Of a stretch of DNA of 54,743 nucleotides, positions 47,623-54,743 are shown in pieces; position 1 is the stretch's first letter, and each line of letters starts with the position of its first letter. The DNA lies in contig CACWLF010000007.1 of assembly GCA_902761645.1 (NCBI GenBank), positions 1 through 54,743 on the forward strand. The letters are read 5' to 3'. The DNA is from an uncultured Aeromonadales bacterium (GTDB lineage Bacteria > Pseudomonadota > Gammaproteobacteria > Enterobacterales > Succinivibrionaceae). The notes beneath the pieces are model-generated. The model made no database searches and had not been told where the DNA came from. It saw only the letters and a list, made by a program, of their open reading frames with translations. Made by a program: the position numbers and the translations under genes.

Positions 47623-48894
47623 ATGAAAGATCAGACAATAGAAGTACGCGGCGGCTACACTACAGAGCCGACAACCCATGCTATATTTACCCCGATTTAT
47701 CAGACTGTCGCATATGAATTTGATAATGCGCAGCATGCTGCAGATCTGTTTAATCTTGCTGTACCGGGCAACATCTATACCCGTTTGATGAACCCTACCG
47801 TTGACGTTCTGGAAAAAAGAATGTGCCAGCTTGAAGGCGGTTTTGCCGCGGTTGCCACAGCTTCAGGCCAGAATGCAATTACCTATGCACTGATTAACGT
47901 TGCAAAATCCGGCGACAACATCGTTTCCGTTCCTCAGCTGTACGGCGGCACATTTACTCTGCTGGACAGCATGCTTCCAAGCTACGGTATTCAGGGAAGA
48001 TTCGCCAAAACTGATTCTCCTGAAGACATTGAAGCACTGATTGATGAAAACACCAAAGCGGTATACTGCGAAACAATCGGCAATCCTGCAGGCAATATCG
48101 TTGATATTGAAGCCCTTGCCAATGTTGCCCACAGACACGGAGTGCCTCTGATTGTGGATAACACCGTTGCCACACCTGCTCTGTGCAAGCCAATCAGTTT
48201 CGGTGCCGATATTGTGGTTCATTCATTAACAAAATTCTGCGGCGGTCACGGCAACACCATGGGCGGTATTGTAATCGACAGCGGCAACTTCGACTGGACA
48301 AAGTATCCTGATAAATTCTCCCAGTTTACCAAACCGGAAAAATCATATCACGGCGTGGTTTATGCCGAAAGCTTCGGACGTGCTGCTTTTGCCGCAAGGA
48401 TCAGAACAGTGGCATTAAGAAATACCGGCGGTATTCTTCCTGCAATGAGCAGTTTCAATATTCTAGTCGGTCTTGAAACCCTGACCCTGAGAATGAGACA
48501 GCATGTAAGCAATACATTTGCCATTGCCGATTTCCTCAGAAAGCACCCTAAGGTTTCATGGGTTAACTGTGTAAACGATCCGAACAGCAAGTATTACAAA
48601 AATGCCCAGAAATATACCAAGGGAACACAGAGCGGTATGCTTACCTTCGGTCTTAAAGGCGGTCTCGAGGACGGAATCAAATTCTATGACGCACTTAAAC
48701 TGTTTAAACGCGTGGTAAATATCGGTGACAGCAGATCATGCGCATGCCATCCCGCAAGCACCACCCACAGACAGCTGACAGAAGAACAGTTAAGAGCGGC
48801 AGGTATTACTCCTGAACTGATCCGTCTGACCATCGGCATTGAAGATCCAGAAGATCTGATTGAAGATTTGTCTCAGGCTCTGGATGCAATCTAG
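47623..48894 (+). CDS. metY: O-acetylhomoserine sulfhydrylase (MetY-type)
   Basis: PLP enzyme that makes homocysteine directly from O-acetylhomoserine and sulfide, bypassing cystathionine. From the ATG at 47623 (AGAAGG site) it has 423 residues. IYTRLMNPTVDVLEKRMCQLEGG and the PLP lysine motif VVHSLTKFCGGHGNTMGG with the C-terminal RSCACHPASTTHRQL are typical of the MetY subgroup of the Cys/Met metabolism family. A methionine gamma-lyase role cannot be fully excluded. metX is not near. It is inserted between bamE and rnfH, which are neighbours in E. coli. Confidence 0.9.
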   Translation: MKDQTIEVRGGYTTEPTTHAIFTPIYQTVAYEFDNAQHAADLFNLAVPGNIYTRLMNPTVDVLEKRMCQLEGGFAAVATASGQNAITYALINVAKSGDNIVSVPQLYGGTFTLLDSMLPSYGIQGRFAKTDSPEDIEALIDENTKAVYCETIGNPAGNIVDIEALANVAHRHGVPLIVDNTVATPALCKPISFGADIVVHSLTKFCGGHGNTMGGIVIDSGNFDWTKYPDKFSQFTKPEKSYHGVVYAESFGRAAFAARIRTVALRNTGGILPAMSSFNILVGLETLTLRMRQHVSNTFAIADFLRKHPKVSWVNCVNDPNSKYYKNAQKYTKGTQSGMLTFGLKGGLEDGIKFYDALKLFKRVVNIGDSRSCACHPASTTHRQLTEEQLRAAGITPELIRLTIGIEDPEDLIEDLSQALDAI

Positions 48895-48934
48895 AACCGA
48901 CCTTCCGGACTTGTAAAAAAACAATTATCTCTAC

Positions 48935-48974
48935 ATGATGCAGGCATTGGTATACCACCCTGCATCATTTGTTT
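48935..48974 (+). terminator. Terminator of metY
   Basis: A perfect 10-bp stem ATGATGCAGG/CCTGCATCAT (48935-48944 with 48959-48968) is followed by TTTGTTT. Confidence 0.85.
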
Positions 48975-49106
48975 ATGGGTTATCTGAAAGAAAAAGCAAA
49001 ATGTCGATCCGACAGGAAAAAACTTTTAATGAAGCACGGCAGTTCATGCAGTGAAAATATCGTCTCTGCCGTGCACCTGCAATATCAGACTACAATGAGA
49101 AACTGA

Positions 49107-49367
49107 TTATTTTTTAACTGCATTGCGCGGATTTGCAGTAACTGGACGGTAAATCTCCACGCGATCATACCTGGTTACCTGATCGCTTAATTTTCTGTTT
49201 TTGCCGAAACTGCCGATCTGCAGAGCCTGTAGCTCAAGTTCAGGAAAAACCTGAAGAACTCCGCTTTTTTCAATCACAGTCTGAAATGTATCATTCTCCT
49301 TCAGTTCAACCTTATGAACAAACTGGCGACGCGCGCATGCATAAATTACCTCTATCTGTTCAGCCAT
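49107..49367 (-). CDS. rnfH: RnfH-family ubiquitin-like-fold protein
   Basis: An 86-residue protein of the RnfH (UPF0125) family with a beta-grasp fold; its precise job is unknown. Recognisable strands are IEVIYACARRQFVHKVEL and the C-terminal RYDRVEIYRPVTANPRNAVKK, the latter nearly diagnostic. In E. coli rnfH sits with ratA and smpB next to bamE. Here bamE is still close, but metY lies between and ratA-smpB are absent. Confidence 0.9.
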   Translation of the reverse strand: MAEQIEVIYACARRQFVHKVELKENDTFQTVIEKSGVLQVFPELELQALQIGSFGKNRKLSDQVTRYDRVEIYRPVTANPRNAVKK

Positions 49368-49384
49368 TTTACCTCTCTCCTTTT

Positions 49385-49420
49385 TTAATAAAAAAGGGGG
49401 ACTTCAATGAAAATCCCCCT
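49385..49420 (-). terminator. Terminator of ackA
   Basis: A 7-bp stem AGGGGGA/TCCCCCT (49395-49401 with 49414-49420) is followed on the minus strand by a T run (A-rich 49385-49395 on plus), 30 bp past the ackA stop. Confidence 0.88.
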
Positions 49421-49449
49421 CACTGTATTGCTAATCACTGTCTACCGCA

Positions 49450-50667
49450 CTACTTGGCGAATTTGCTGGCAAGCTGGGCAATCATCAATTCTTCATTTGT
49501 AGGAATTACGGTCACCACGCAGCTTGAATCAGGAGTTGAAATCACTCCGCGTCCGCCCTTGAATACACGGGCTTCTTCATTTCTTGCTTCATCGAATTTA
49601 ACGCCTAAAGGTGCAAGCCATTCCAGTACGCGCTTACGCATCAGGAATGAGTTTTCACCGATACCGCCGGTAAATACGATGGCATCGACACGGCCCAGAG
49701 GAATGTAGTATGAAGCGATATATTTGGCCAGACGGTAGCAGAACATTTCATAAGCCAGAGTACAGCGCGGATCGTTGCTTTCCAAACCTTCTGTAATGCC
49801 TCTGAAATCGGAAGTCTTTTCAGAAATAGCCATCAGACCTGATTCCTTGTTAAGGATCTTGCTAACCTCTTCAGCTGTCAGATTAAGATTCTTGCAGAGG
49901 AAGAAAATAACAGAAGGGTCGATGGAACCGCAGCGTGTACCCATAACCAAACCATCAAGAGGAGTCAGACCCATGGAGGTATCAAGACACTTGCCGTTCT
50001 TTACAGCGGATACTGACGCACCGTTGCCCAGATGGCATGTGATTACATTGAAATCATCAGGATTTCTCTTCAGTTCCTCGCATGCAAGCTGTGAAACATA
50101 GGCATGACTGGTACCGTGAGCACCGTATTTGCGGATATGATATTTGGTGTAGTATTCCTCAGGGATTGCATAACGGTATGCATAATCAGGCATTGTCTGA
50201 TGGAATGCGGTATCAAAAATACATACATGAGGGATATTCTTGAAAATCTTGCGGGCTGCTCTGATACCCTGCAGGTGTGCAGGATTGTGAAGAGGAGCAA
50301 AAGGAATGCACTTTTCAATACCTGCCTCCACGGAATCGTCAATCAGTGTAGGCTGACTGTACAAGTCACCGCCGGACACGATACGATGACCTACCGCAAC
50401 CAATGAGTTCAGCAAATCATCATGACCTGCCAGAATGGTATTAACGATGAAGTCGATTGCCTTTTCATGATCAGCGCCGGCTCCCAGGCTTTCCTCTGTT
50501 TTTTTCTCGCCTTCAAATGCCCAGTTGATTCTGGCATCCGGCAGAGTCAGGGCTTCAGCCAGACCGCTTACAAAAACCTCACCTGATTTCGGATCTACAA
50601 TTGCAAATTTAACTGATGAACTGCCACAGTTAACAACCAATACTGTTTTACTAATCTGAGAAGACAT
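49450..50667 (-). CDS. ackA: Acetate kinase
   Basis: Interconverts acetyl phosphate plus ADP with acetate plus ATP, the substrate-level phosphorylation step of acetate fermentation. From the ATG at 50667 (AAAGGA site) it has 405 residues. The N-terminal LVVNCGSSSVKFAIVD phosphate loop, HRIVSGGDLY, CHLGNGASVSAV and FTGGIGENSFLMRKRVLEWL are clear. pta, its usual operon partner, is not adjacent. Confidence 0.97.
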   Translation of the reverse strand: MSSQISKTVLVVNCGSSSVKFAIVDPKSGEVFVSGLAEALTLPDARINWAFEGEKKTEESLGAGADHEKAIDFIVNTILAGHDDLLNSLVAVGHRIVSGGDLYSQPTLIDDSVEAGIEKCIPFAPLHNPAHLQGIRAARKIFKNIPHVCIFDTAFHQTMPDYAYRYAIPEEYYTKYHIRKYGAHGTSHAYVSQLACEELKRNPDDFNVITCHLGNGASVSAVKNGKCLDTSMGLTPLDGLVMGTRCGSIDPSVIFFLCKNLNLTAEEVSKILNKESGLMAISEKTSDFRGITEGLESNDPRCTLAYEMFCYRLAKYIASYYIPLGRVDAIVFTGGIGENSFLMRKRVLEWLAPLGVKFDEARNEEARVFKGGRGVISTPDSSCVVTVIPTNEELMIAQLASKFAK

Positions 50668-50985
50668 ATATAATCCTTTAACGTTTCTAGTTTGTTGTTC
50701 AAATTTCAAATAATTGTCCGTAATTTTAGCACAAAATCCGATTAAATACGATAAAACGAACAATCATAAGATGAACTGTGCAGCATTGTTTTTTATGATT
50801 ATTTCCCGGATACCGGATTCAGAGACACCGAAAAGCCTTTGATGTCAGCAGTGGCATAAGCTGAAAGCTCCGGTACGCATGCAGTTGCCCGGATTCTCCT
50901 GAAATCATCCTTTTTCAATGAAAAAATCCCGCGTATTGATTTCATGGGGAAACACTGTTCCGAACTGGCCCGGCAAAATATATTC
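50668..50985 (-). promoter_or_regulatory. Intergenic region upstream of ackA with an extended -10 promoter
   Basis: About 318 bp. On the minus strand TGCTAAAAT (50723-50731) is an extended -10 element about 60 bp before the ackA start, with no good -35. A 68-codon minus-strand frame (50799-51005) overlaps the ABC gene end and resembles no family; I do not call it a gene. No terminator for the ABC pair is convincing. Confidence 0.45.
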
Positions 50986-52809
50986 CTAGGTTGCAAAACC
51001 GGCATACTGCGTTTTATACAGTTCGTAATATCTGCCGTGAGCCATCAGCAGTTCAAAATGATTGCCGCTTTCGGCTATGCGGCCGTGATCCAGCACGACT
51101 ATCTCATCTGCATCCCTGATGGTTGACAGGCGATGGGCAATGACAATGCTGGTACGGTTTTTCATGACCTCCTGCATGGCATCCTGAATATTCTTTTCCG
51201 TTCTGGTGTCAACATTGGAGGTAGCCTCATCCAGGATCAGGATCTTCGGATCGGCAATCAGAGCTCTGGCAATGGACAGCAGCTGTTTTTCACCCTGACT
51301 GATATTTGCTCCGGAATTTGACAGTACGGTATTCTTTCCCTGCGGCAGACGCGCAATCAGATCTCCGCATCTGCTGAGCTGCAGGACCCGGTCGATTTCC
51401 TCATCTCCGGCCGACGGATTGGCAAATTTAAGATTATTGTAAATCGTGTCTTCAAAAAACTCGGTATCCTGCAGAACAATGGCCATGCAGTTTCGCACGC
51501 TAGAACGCGAAAGAGCAGAAAGTTTCTGATCGTTGAGATAAATCTCGCCGCCGTCCGGATCATAAAACTTGAGCAGAAGATTAACCACGGTGGTTTTGCC
51601 GCTGCCGGTGGAACCTACCAGCGCAACCTTTTTTCCTGCCGGCACGTCAAGAGTGAATTTTCTCAATACCGGATGATCCTTTTCATAGGAAAAATCAACG
51701 TCTCTGAACCGTATATCGATGGTTTCACTTTCATTCAGTTCCTCGCCTCCCTGCTCCTCGTTCCTGCAGTCAAACAGTGCGAAGACCCGTTCAGCCGCCG
51801 CTATGGCGGACTGCAGCTGACTGTAAATCTGGGCAAGTTCGTTTACCGGACGGCTGAACTGTTTGGCATAAATTATAAAAGCCGCAATCAGACCTACAGA
51901 TATAAGCCCGTTAATGGCAAATACACCGCCGCAGGCGGCAATAATCACAAAACTGATATTGCCGATTGCATTCATTACCGGTCCCATTATACCGCTGAAA
52001 ATTTCGGCTCTGATGCCCACATGAGTCAGATCGTCGGATATCTTCTCGAAATCCCTTATGCTGCTTTTCTGATGATTAAAGGAAACAACCGTATGATAAC
52101 CGGTGATCGTCTCCTCGACACAGCCGTTTAAACTGCCGAGCAGAGCCTGACGCCTGCGGGAATATTTCCGGACGGAGGAGGCGATGAACCTGGTTGCAAA
52201 CACTGTCAGCAGAATGGTAATCATACTCAGGAAAGCCAGCTGCCAGCAGAAAAAGAACATTACGGCCGCCGTTCCCGTCAGCACCAGAACACCTGAAAAG
52301 AATGAAGGAATCGACTGGGATACGGTCATTGCCATGTTTTCAAGATCGTTTGTCATTCTGCTCATCAGATCTCCATGGGAGTGAGTGTCGATATATCCGA
52401 TCGGCAAATCGGTGATTTTGGCAAACAGTTCCTTTCTCATCCGTTTTACCATCCGCTGGCTGAGATGCGCGCTGCACAGTCCCATCAGCAGATTCATAAC
52501 AGAATTTATCGCATAGGCAGCAAACATGAAGGAGACAACCTCCAGCAGCAGTCTGTATTCATTGTCCGAGGCTATAATGTCGATGGCTCTGCTCTGCAAA
52601 CTCGGGGCATAGATACTGCAGATCGTGGCAACAAGAACCACAGTGAAAACGGACGCAATCAGCAGTTTTTCCCGCAGAAAATAACCGCTAAGTCTTCCGA
52701 GAGTTCTCCATGCGTTGTCAGCCCGTTCCTGATCCTCAAGTCCCGGTATTCCTCTCATCCGTCCTGGCATTCCCGCAGGTCTGCCTCCGATGTTATCCGC
52801 TTTTCCCAT
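50986..52809 (-). CDS. ABC exporter half-transporter, subunit with the catalytic glutamate
   Basis: ABCB/MDR-like exporter half, TM domain then ATPase. From the ATG at 52809 (AGGGA site) it is 607 residues; earlier starts at 52842 or GTG 52899 are possible. Six TM helices fall in about 45-325 after a G/M/R-rich N-terminus. Walker A GSTGSGKT is at about 399-406, signature ISQGEKQ at 503-509 (canonical is LSGGQ), and Walker B ILILDE at about 523-528 with the catalytic glutamate. It pairs with the next gene upstream to form a heterodimer like LmrCD/BmrCD. The substrate (drug or lipid) cannot be told. Confidence 0.85.
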   Translation of the reverse strand: MGKADNIGGRPAGMPGRMRGIPGLEDQERADNAWRTLGRLSGYFLREKLLIASVFTVVLVATICSIYAPSLQSRAIDIIASDNEYRLLLEVVSFMFAAYAINSVMNLLMGLCSAHLSQRMVKRMRKELFAKITDLPIGYIDTHSHGDLMSRMTNDLENMAMTVSQSIPSFFSGVLVLTGTAAVMFFFCWQLAFLSMITILLTVFATRFIASSVRKYSRRRQALLGSLNGCVEETITGYHTVVSFNHQKSSIRDFEKISDDLTHVGIRAEIFSGIMGPVMNAIGNISFVIIAACGGVFAINGLISVGLIAAFIIYAKQFSRPVNELAQIYSQLQSAIAAAERVFALFDCRNEEQGGEELNESETIDIRFRDVDFSYEKDHPVLRKFTLDVPAGKKVALVGSTGSGKTTVVNLLLKFYDPDGGEIYLNDQKLSALSRSSVRNCMAIVLQDTEFFEDTIYNNLKFANPSAGDEEIDRVLQLSRCGDLIARLPQGKNTVLSNSGANISQGEKQLLSIARALIADPKILILDEATSNVDTRTEKNIQDAMQEVMKNRTSIVIAHRLSTIRDADEIVVLDHGRIAESGNHFELLMAHGRYYELYKTQYAGFAT

Positions 52810-52904
52810 ATTTTCCCTTTCTCTCTTTAATTCCGCCTTCATTTCAGTTTTTAATAAGTCAGGCTGAACATAATTATTCCTGTGCCGAACCGCATTCACA
52901 GTAC

Positions 52905-54638
52905 CTACAGGATTTTCTCGTCACCGATCTGTGAACGGTAAATATCCTGATAAATTTCACAGTTTTCCAGCAGATCCCTGTGGGTTCCCTCCGCGGCGAT
53001 TCTTCCGTGATCGAGAATGAATATGCGATCTGCATTTGCAACGGAAGAAATACGCTGTGCCACAATAATTCTGGTGCTTCCGGGATTGTATTTCCCGAGA
53101 GCCTGATAAAATCTGCTTTCGGTAGTTAAATCGAGCGCGCTGGAGGAATCGTCAAAAATCATGACAGGTGCATTTTTTATGACTGTTCGGGCAATGGCAA
53201 GACGCTGCTTCTGACCGCCGGACAAACTTTTTCCCTTTTCCGCCACCACGGTTTCATAGCCGTCCGGCTGTTCCGAGATAAACCCGTCAGCCTGGGCGAT
53301 TTGCGCCGCCTGTCTGACCTCGTCCATCGATGCATCCGGTCTTCCCCAGCGGATATTGTCGGCAATCGACACGCTGAACAGTTCGGTTTTCTGCCGGGTA
53401 TAGGCTATCTGACCGCGAAGATATTCCAGCTGATAATCCCTGAGATCTGTTCCGTCAAGCAGAATTCTGCCGCTGCCGACATCATAAAAGCGGTCTATCA
53501 GACCGGTCAAAGTGCTTTTCCCAGAACCGGTGCTGCCGATAATCGCCACGGTTTCCCCCGGATTTATGGTTAAATCAATATCCTTCAGGGTATCTGTTTC
53601 ATCGCCGGGATAGGAAAAGCAGACCTTTTCAAACTGAATTCTTCCCTCAAGCGGCCGTGACGGAACATAACTGCCGTTTTTTAAAGTACTGCGGCAGGAC
53701 AGAATATCCCTGATGCGTATTATCGATGCTCTGCCGCGGGAAATTCCCTGAAACAGCATGATCATCATCAGAATGGAATGAAGCAGCTGAGTCAGATAGG
53801 TAATGCCTGCCATAATCGCGCCGGGGGAGGCCGTGCCTGCTGCAACATCCGCCGAACCGATCAGCAGAACCACCGACACCAGAACCGCCATCATGATATT
53901 AACCACAGGATCTATGAAGGCGAAAAGAGTCATTATCGCAAGCTGGGTTGCAACAATGGCGGCATTGGCCTCGCCGAATCTGATTTTCATGTACATTTCA
54001 CGGACACAGGCCTTGATAATGCGGATCCCTGAAATATTCTCCTGCAGCAGACTGTTTATGCGATCCAGCTGCGCCTGCATCAGCATGAATCGCGGAGTCA
54101 GTTTCATCAGGAAAAAACCGAGAATGCCTGCAACCAGAGGAAACGCCGCCAGAACAATCAGACCGAACTGAACATCAAGCCTGAACATGAAATAAATGCT
54201 TCCGACGGTCATGAACAGTGTTCTTACCATGCCTCTGACCATCATGGAGATAAACATCTGAATCTGATTTATATCACTTGTCATACGGGTAATCAGAGGA
54301 CCTGTGCCCATTGCATCAAGCTGAGGAAACGAGAAACGCATGATTTTTCTGTAGCAGATTTTACGCAGATTGTTGCAGATATTATGAGAGGCAAGGTTCA
54401 CAAATACATTGTTGAAGGAACCGCACAGCCCTCCGACAATTACCAGAAAAATCATCAGAATGCCGTAATTTATGACAAGTCTGAGATCTCCCGTACCTCC
54501 GGCATTTACTCCCAGAACACCGTCATCGACTATTCTGCGCATTATTCCGGGCTGAATCAGATCCATCAGCACCTCGCCGACCATTAAAAGAGCGCCGAAC
54601 AGCGCAAAATGAAGGTATTGCTTAACAAGTTTCCACAT
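52905..54638 (-). CDS. ABC exporter half-transporter, subunit with a degenerate ATP site
   Basis: First gene of the exporter pair, 577 residues, TM domain (about 8-300, six helices) then ATPase. Walker A GSTGSGKST is at 368-376, signature SLSGGQKQRL at 471-480, and Walker B VMIFDD at 492-497, where aspartate replaces the catalytic glutamate. That change plus the altered signature in the partner means one of the two ATP sites is non-catalytic, the rule for heterodimeric exporters. Upstream DNA to the end of the window (54639-54743) is AT-rich and should hold the promoter, but I cannot place it. Confidence 0.87.
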   Translation of the reverse strand: MWKLVKQYLHFALFGALLMVGEVLMDLIQPGIMRRIVDDGVLGVNAGGTGDLRLVINYGILMIFLVIVGGLCGSFNNVFVNLASHNICNNLRKICYRKIMRFSFPQLDAMGTGPLITRMTSDINQIQMFISMMVRGMVRTLFMTVGSIYFMFRLDVQFGLIVLAAFPLVAGILGFFLMKLTPRFMLMQAQLDRINSLLQENISGIRIIKACVREMYMKIRFGEANAAIVATQLAIMTLFAFIDPVVNIMMAVLVSVVLLIGSADVAAGTASPGAIMAGITYLTQLLHSILMMIMLFQGISRGRASIIRIRDILSCRSTLKNGSYVPSRPLEGRIQFEKVCFSYPGDETDTLKDIDLTINPGETVAIIGSTGSGKSTLTGLIDRFYDVGSGRILLDGTDLRDYQLEYLRGQIAYTRQKTELFSVSIADNIRWGRPDASMDEVRQAAQIAQADGFISEQPDGYETVVAEKGKSLSGGQKQRLAIARTVIKNAPVMIFDDSSSALDLTTESRFYQALGKYNPGSTRIIVAQRISSVANADRIFILDHGRIAAEGTHRDLLENCEIYQDIYRSQIGDEKIL

Positions 54639-54743
54639 ACAGAACGTAAACGCTCCATAATAACCTTTGATGCTATTTAAGATTGTTTAAAATCAACAAT
54701 CCATCCTTTTCTTTTTTCAATAAGACTTAACTTTTTATAAGAA

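Noticed and set aside
50799..51005. A 68-codon minus-strand frame after the ABC exporter
   Set aside because: No recognisable family, overlaps the end of the exporter gene by 20 bp, and codon content looks random.

Overview
This 54.7-kb window looks like chromosome from a gammaproteobacterium. Nearly every block is a gammaproteobacterial housekeeping cluster: queA-tgt-yajC-secD-secF, rlmN-ndk, trmJ-iscS-pepB, perM-bepA-hda-purM, grpE/nadK-recN-bamE and yhbY/greA. The proteins resemble E. coli-type families closely. Several genes are more typical of anaerobes: a TSCPD-domain protein, small flavoproteins, a sulfhydrylase-type MetY and a lone acetate kinase. Moderate GC content and heavy AGA use for arginine add to this. 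My best guess is an anaerobic or fermentative lineage near Aeromonadales, for example Succinivibrionaceae. That placement is inference, not proof.

Layout, left to right. At 0.2-6.2 kb: a flavodoxin-fold reductase, a tRNA-Thr(CGU), a TSCPD protein, crr (EIIA-Glc) coupled to a zinc-ribbon protein, thrC, rimO and a flavin reductase. At 6.2-13.8 kb, all on the minus strand: glk, rlmN, ndk, pepB, iscS, trmJ and a TPR lipoprotein. At 14-19.5 kb: the queA-tgt-yajC-secDF operon. At 19.8-25 kb: a maltose/maltodextrin ABC importer, malE-malF-malG-malK. At 25.4-28.2 kb on plus: a LapC/YejM-type membrane protein and a CnoX/YbbN chaperone. At 28.3-35.6 kb: perM, a striking His/Pro-repeat lipoprotein, bepA, hda, a DUF2066 protein and purM. 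At 35.6-39.2 kb: a zinc-ribbon protein, a REC-DUF3369-HD-GYP regulator, dnaQ and yhbY. At 39.4-43.9 kb: a heat-shock operon grpE-dnaK-dnaJ-greA. At 44.2-50.7 kb: nadK, recN, bamE, metY, rnfH and ackA. At 51-54.6 kb: a heterodimeric ABC exporter pair.

The genes cover glucose and maltose uptake and use (crr, glk, malEFGK), cell-envelope assembly and quality control (bepA, bamE, lapC, secDF), protein folding (dnaKJ-grpE, cnoX), RNA modification (rimO, rlmN, trmJ, queA, tgt) and DNA replication or repair (hda, dnaQ, recN).

I see no integrase, transposase, CRISPR array, phage gene or defence system. The most unusual observations are a stripped isc locus and the His/Pro-repeat lipoprotein. In the isc locus, trmJ-iscS-pepB are kept in ancestral order, but iscR, iscU, iscA, hscBA, fdx and iscX are missing, and IscS lacks its IscU-docking tail. 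The lipoprotein has its own promoter and terminator and sits between two envelope genes. Also notable are a cluster of three dyad sites between malE and lapC, and greA captured at the end of the heat-shock operon.
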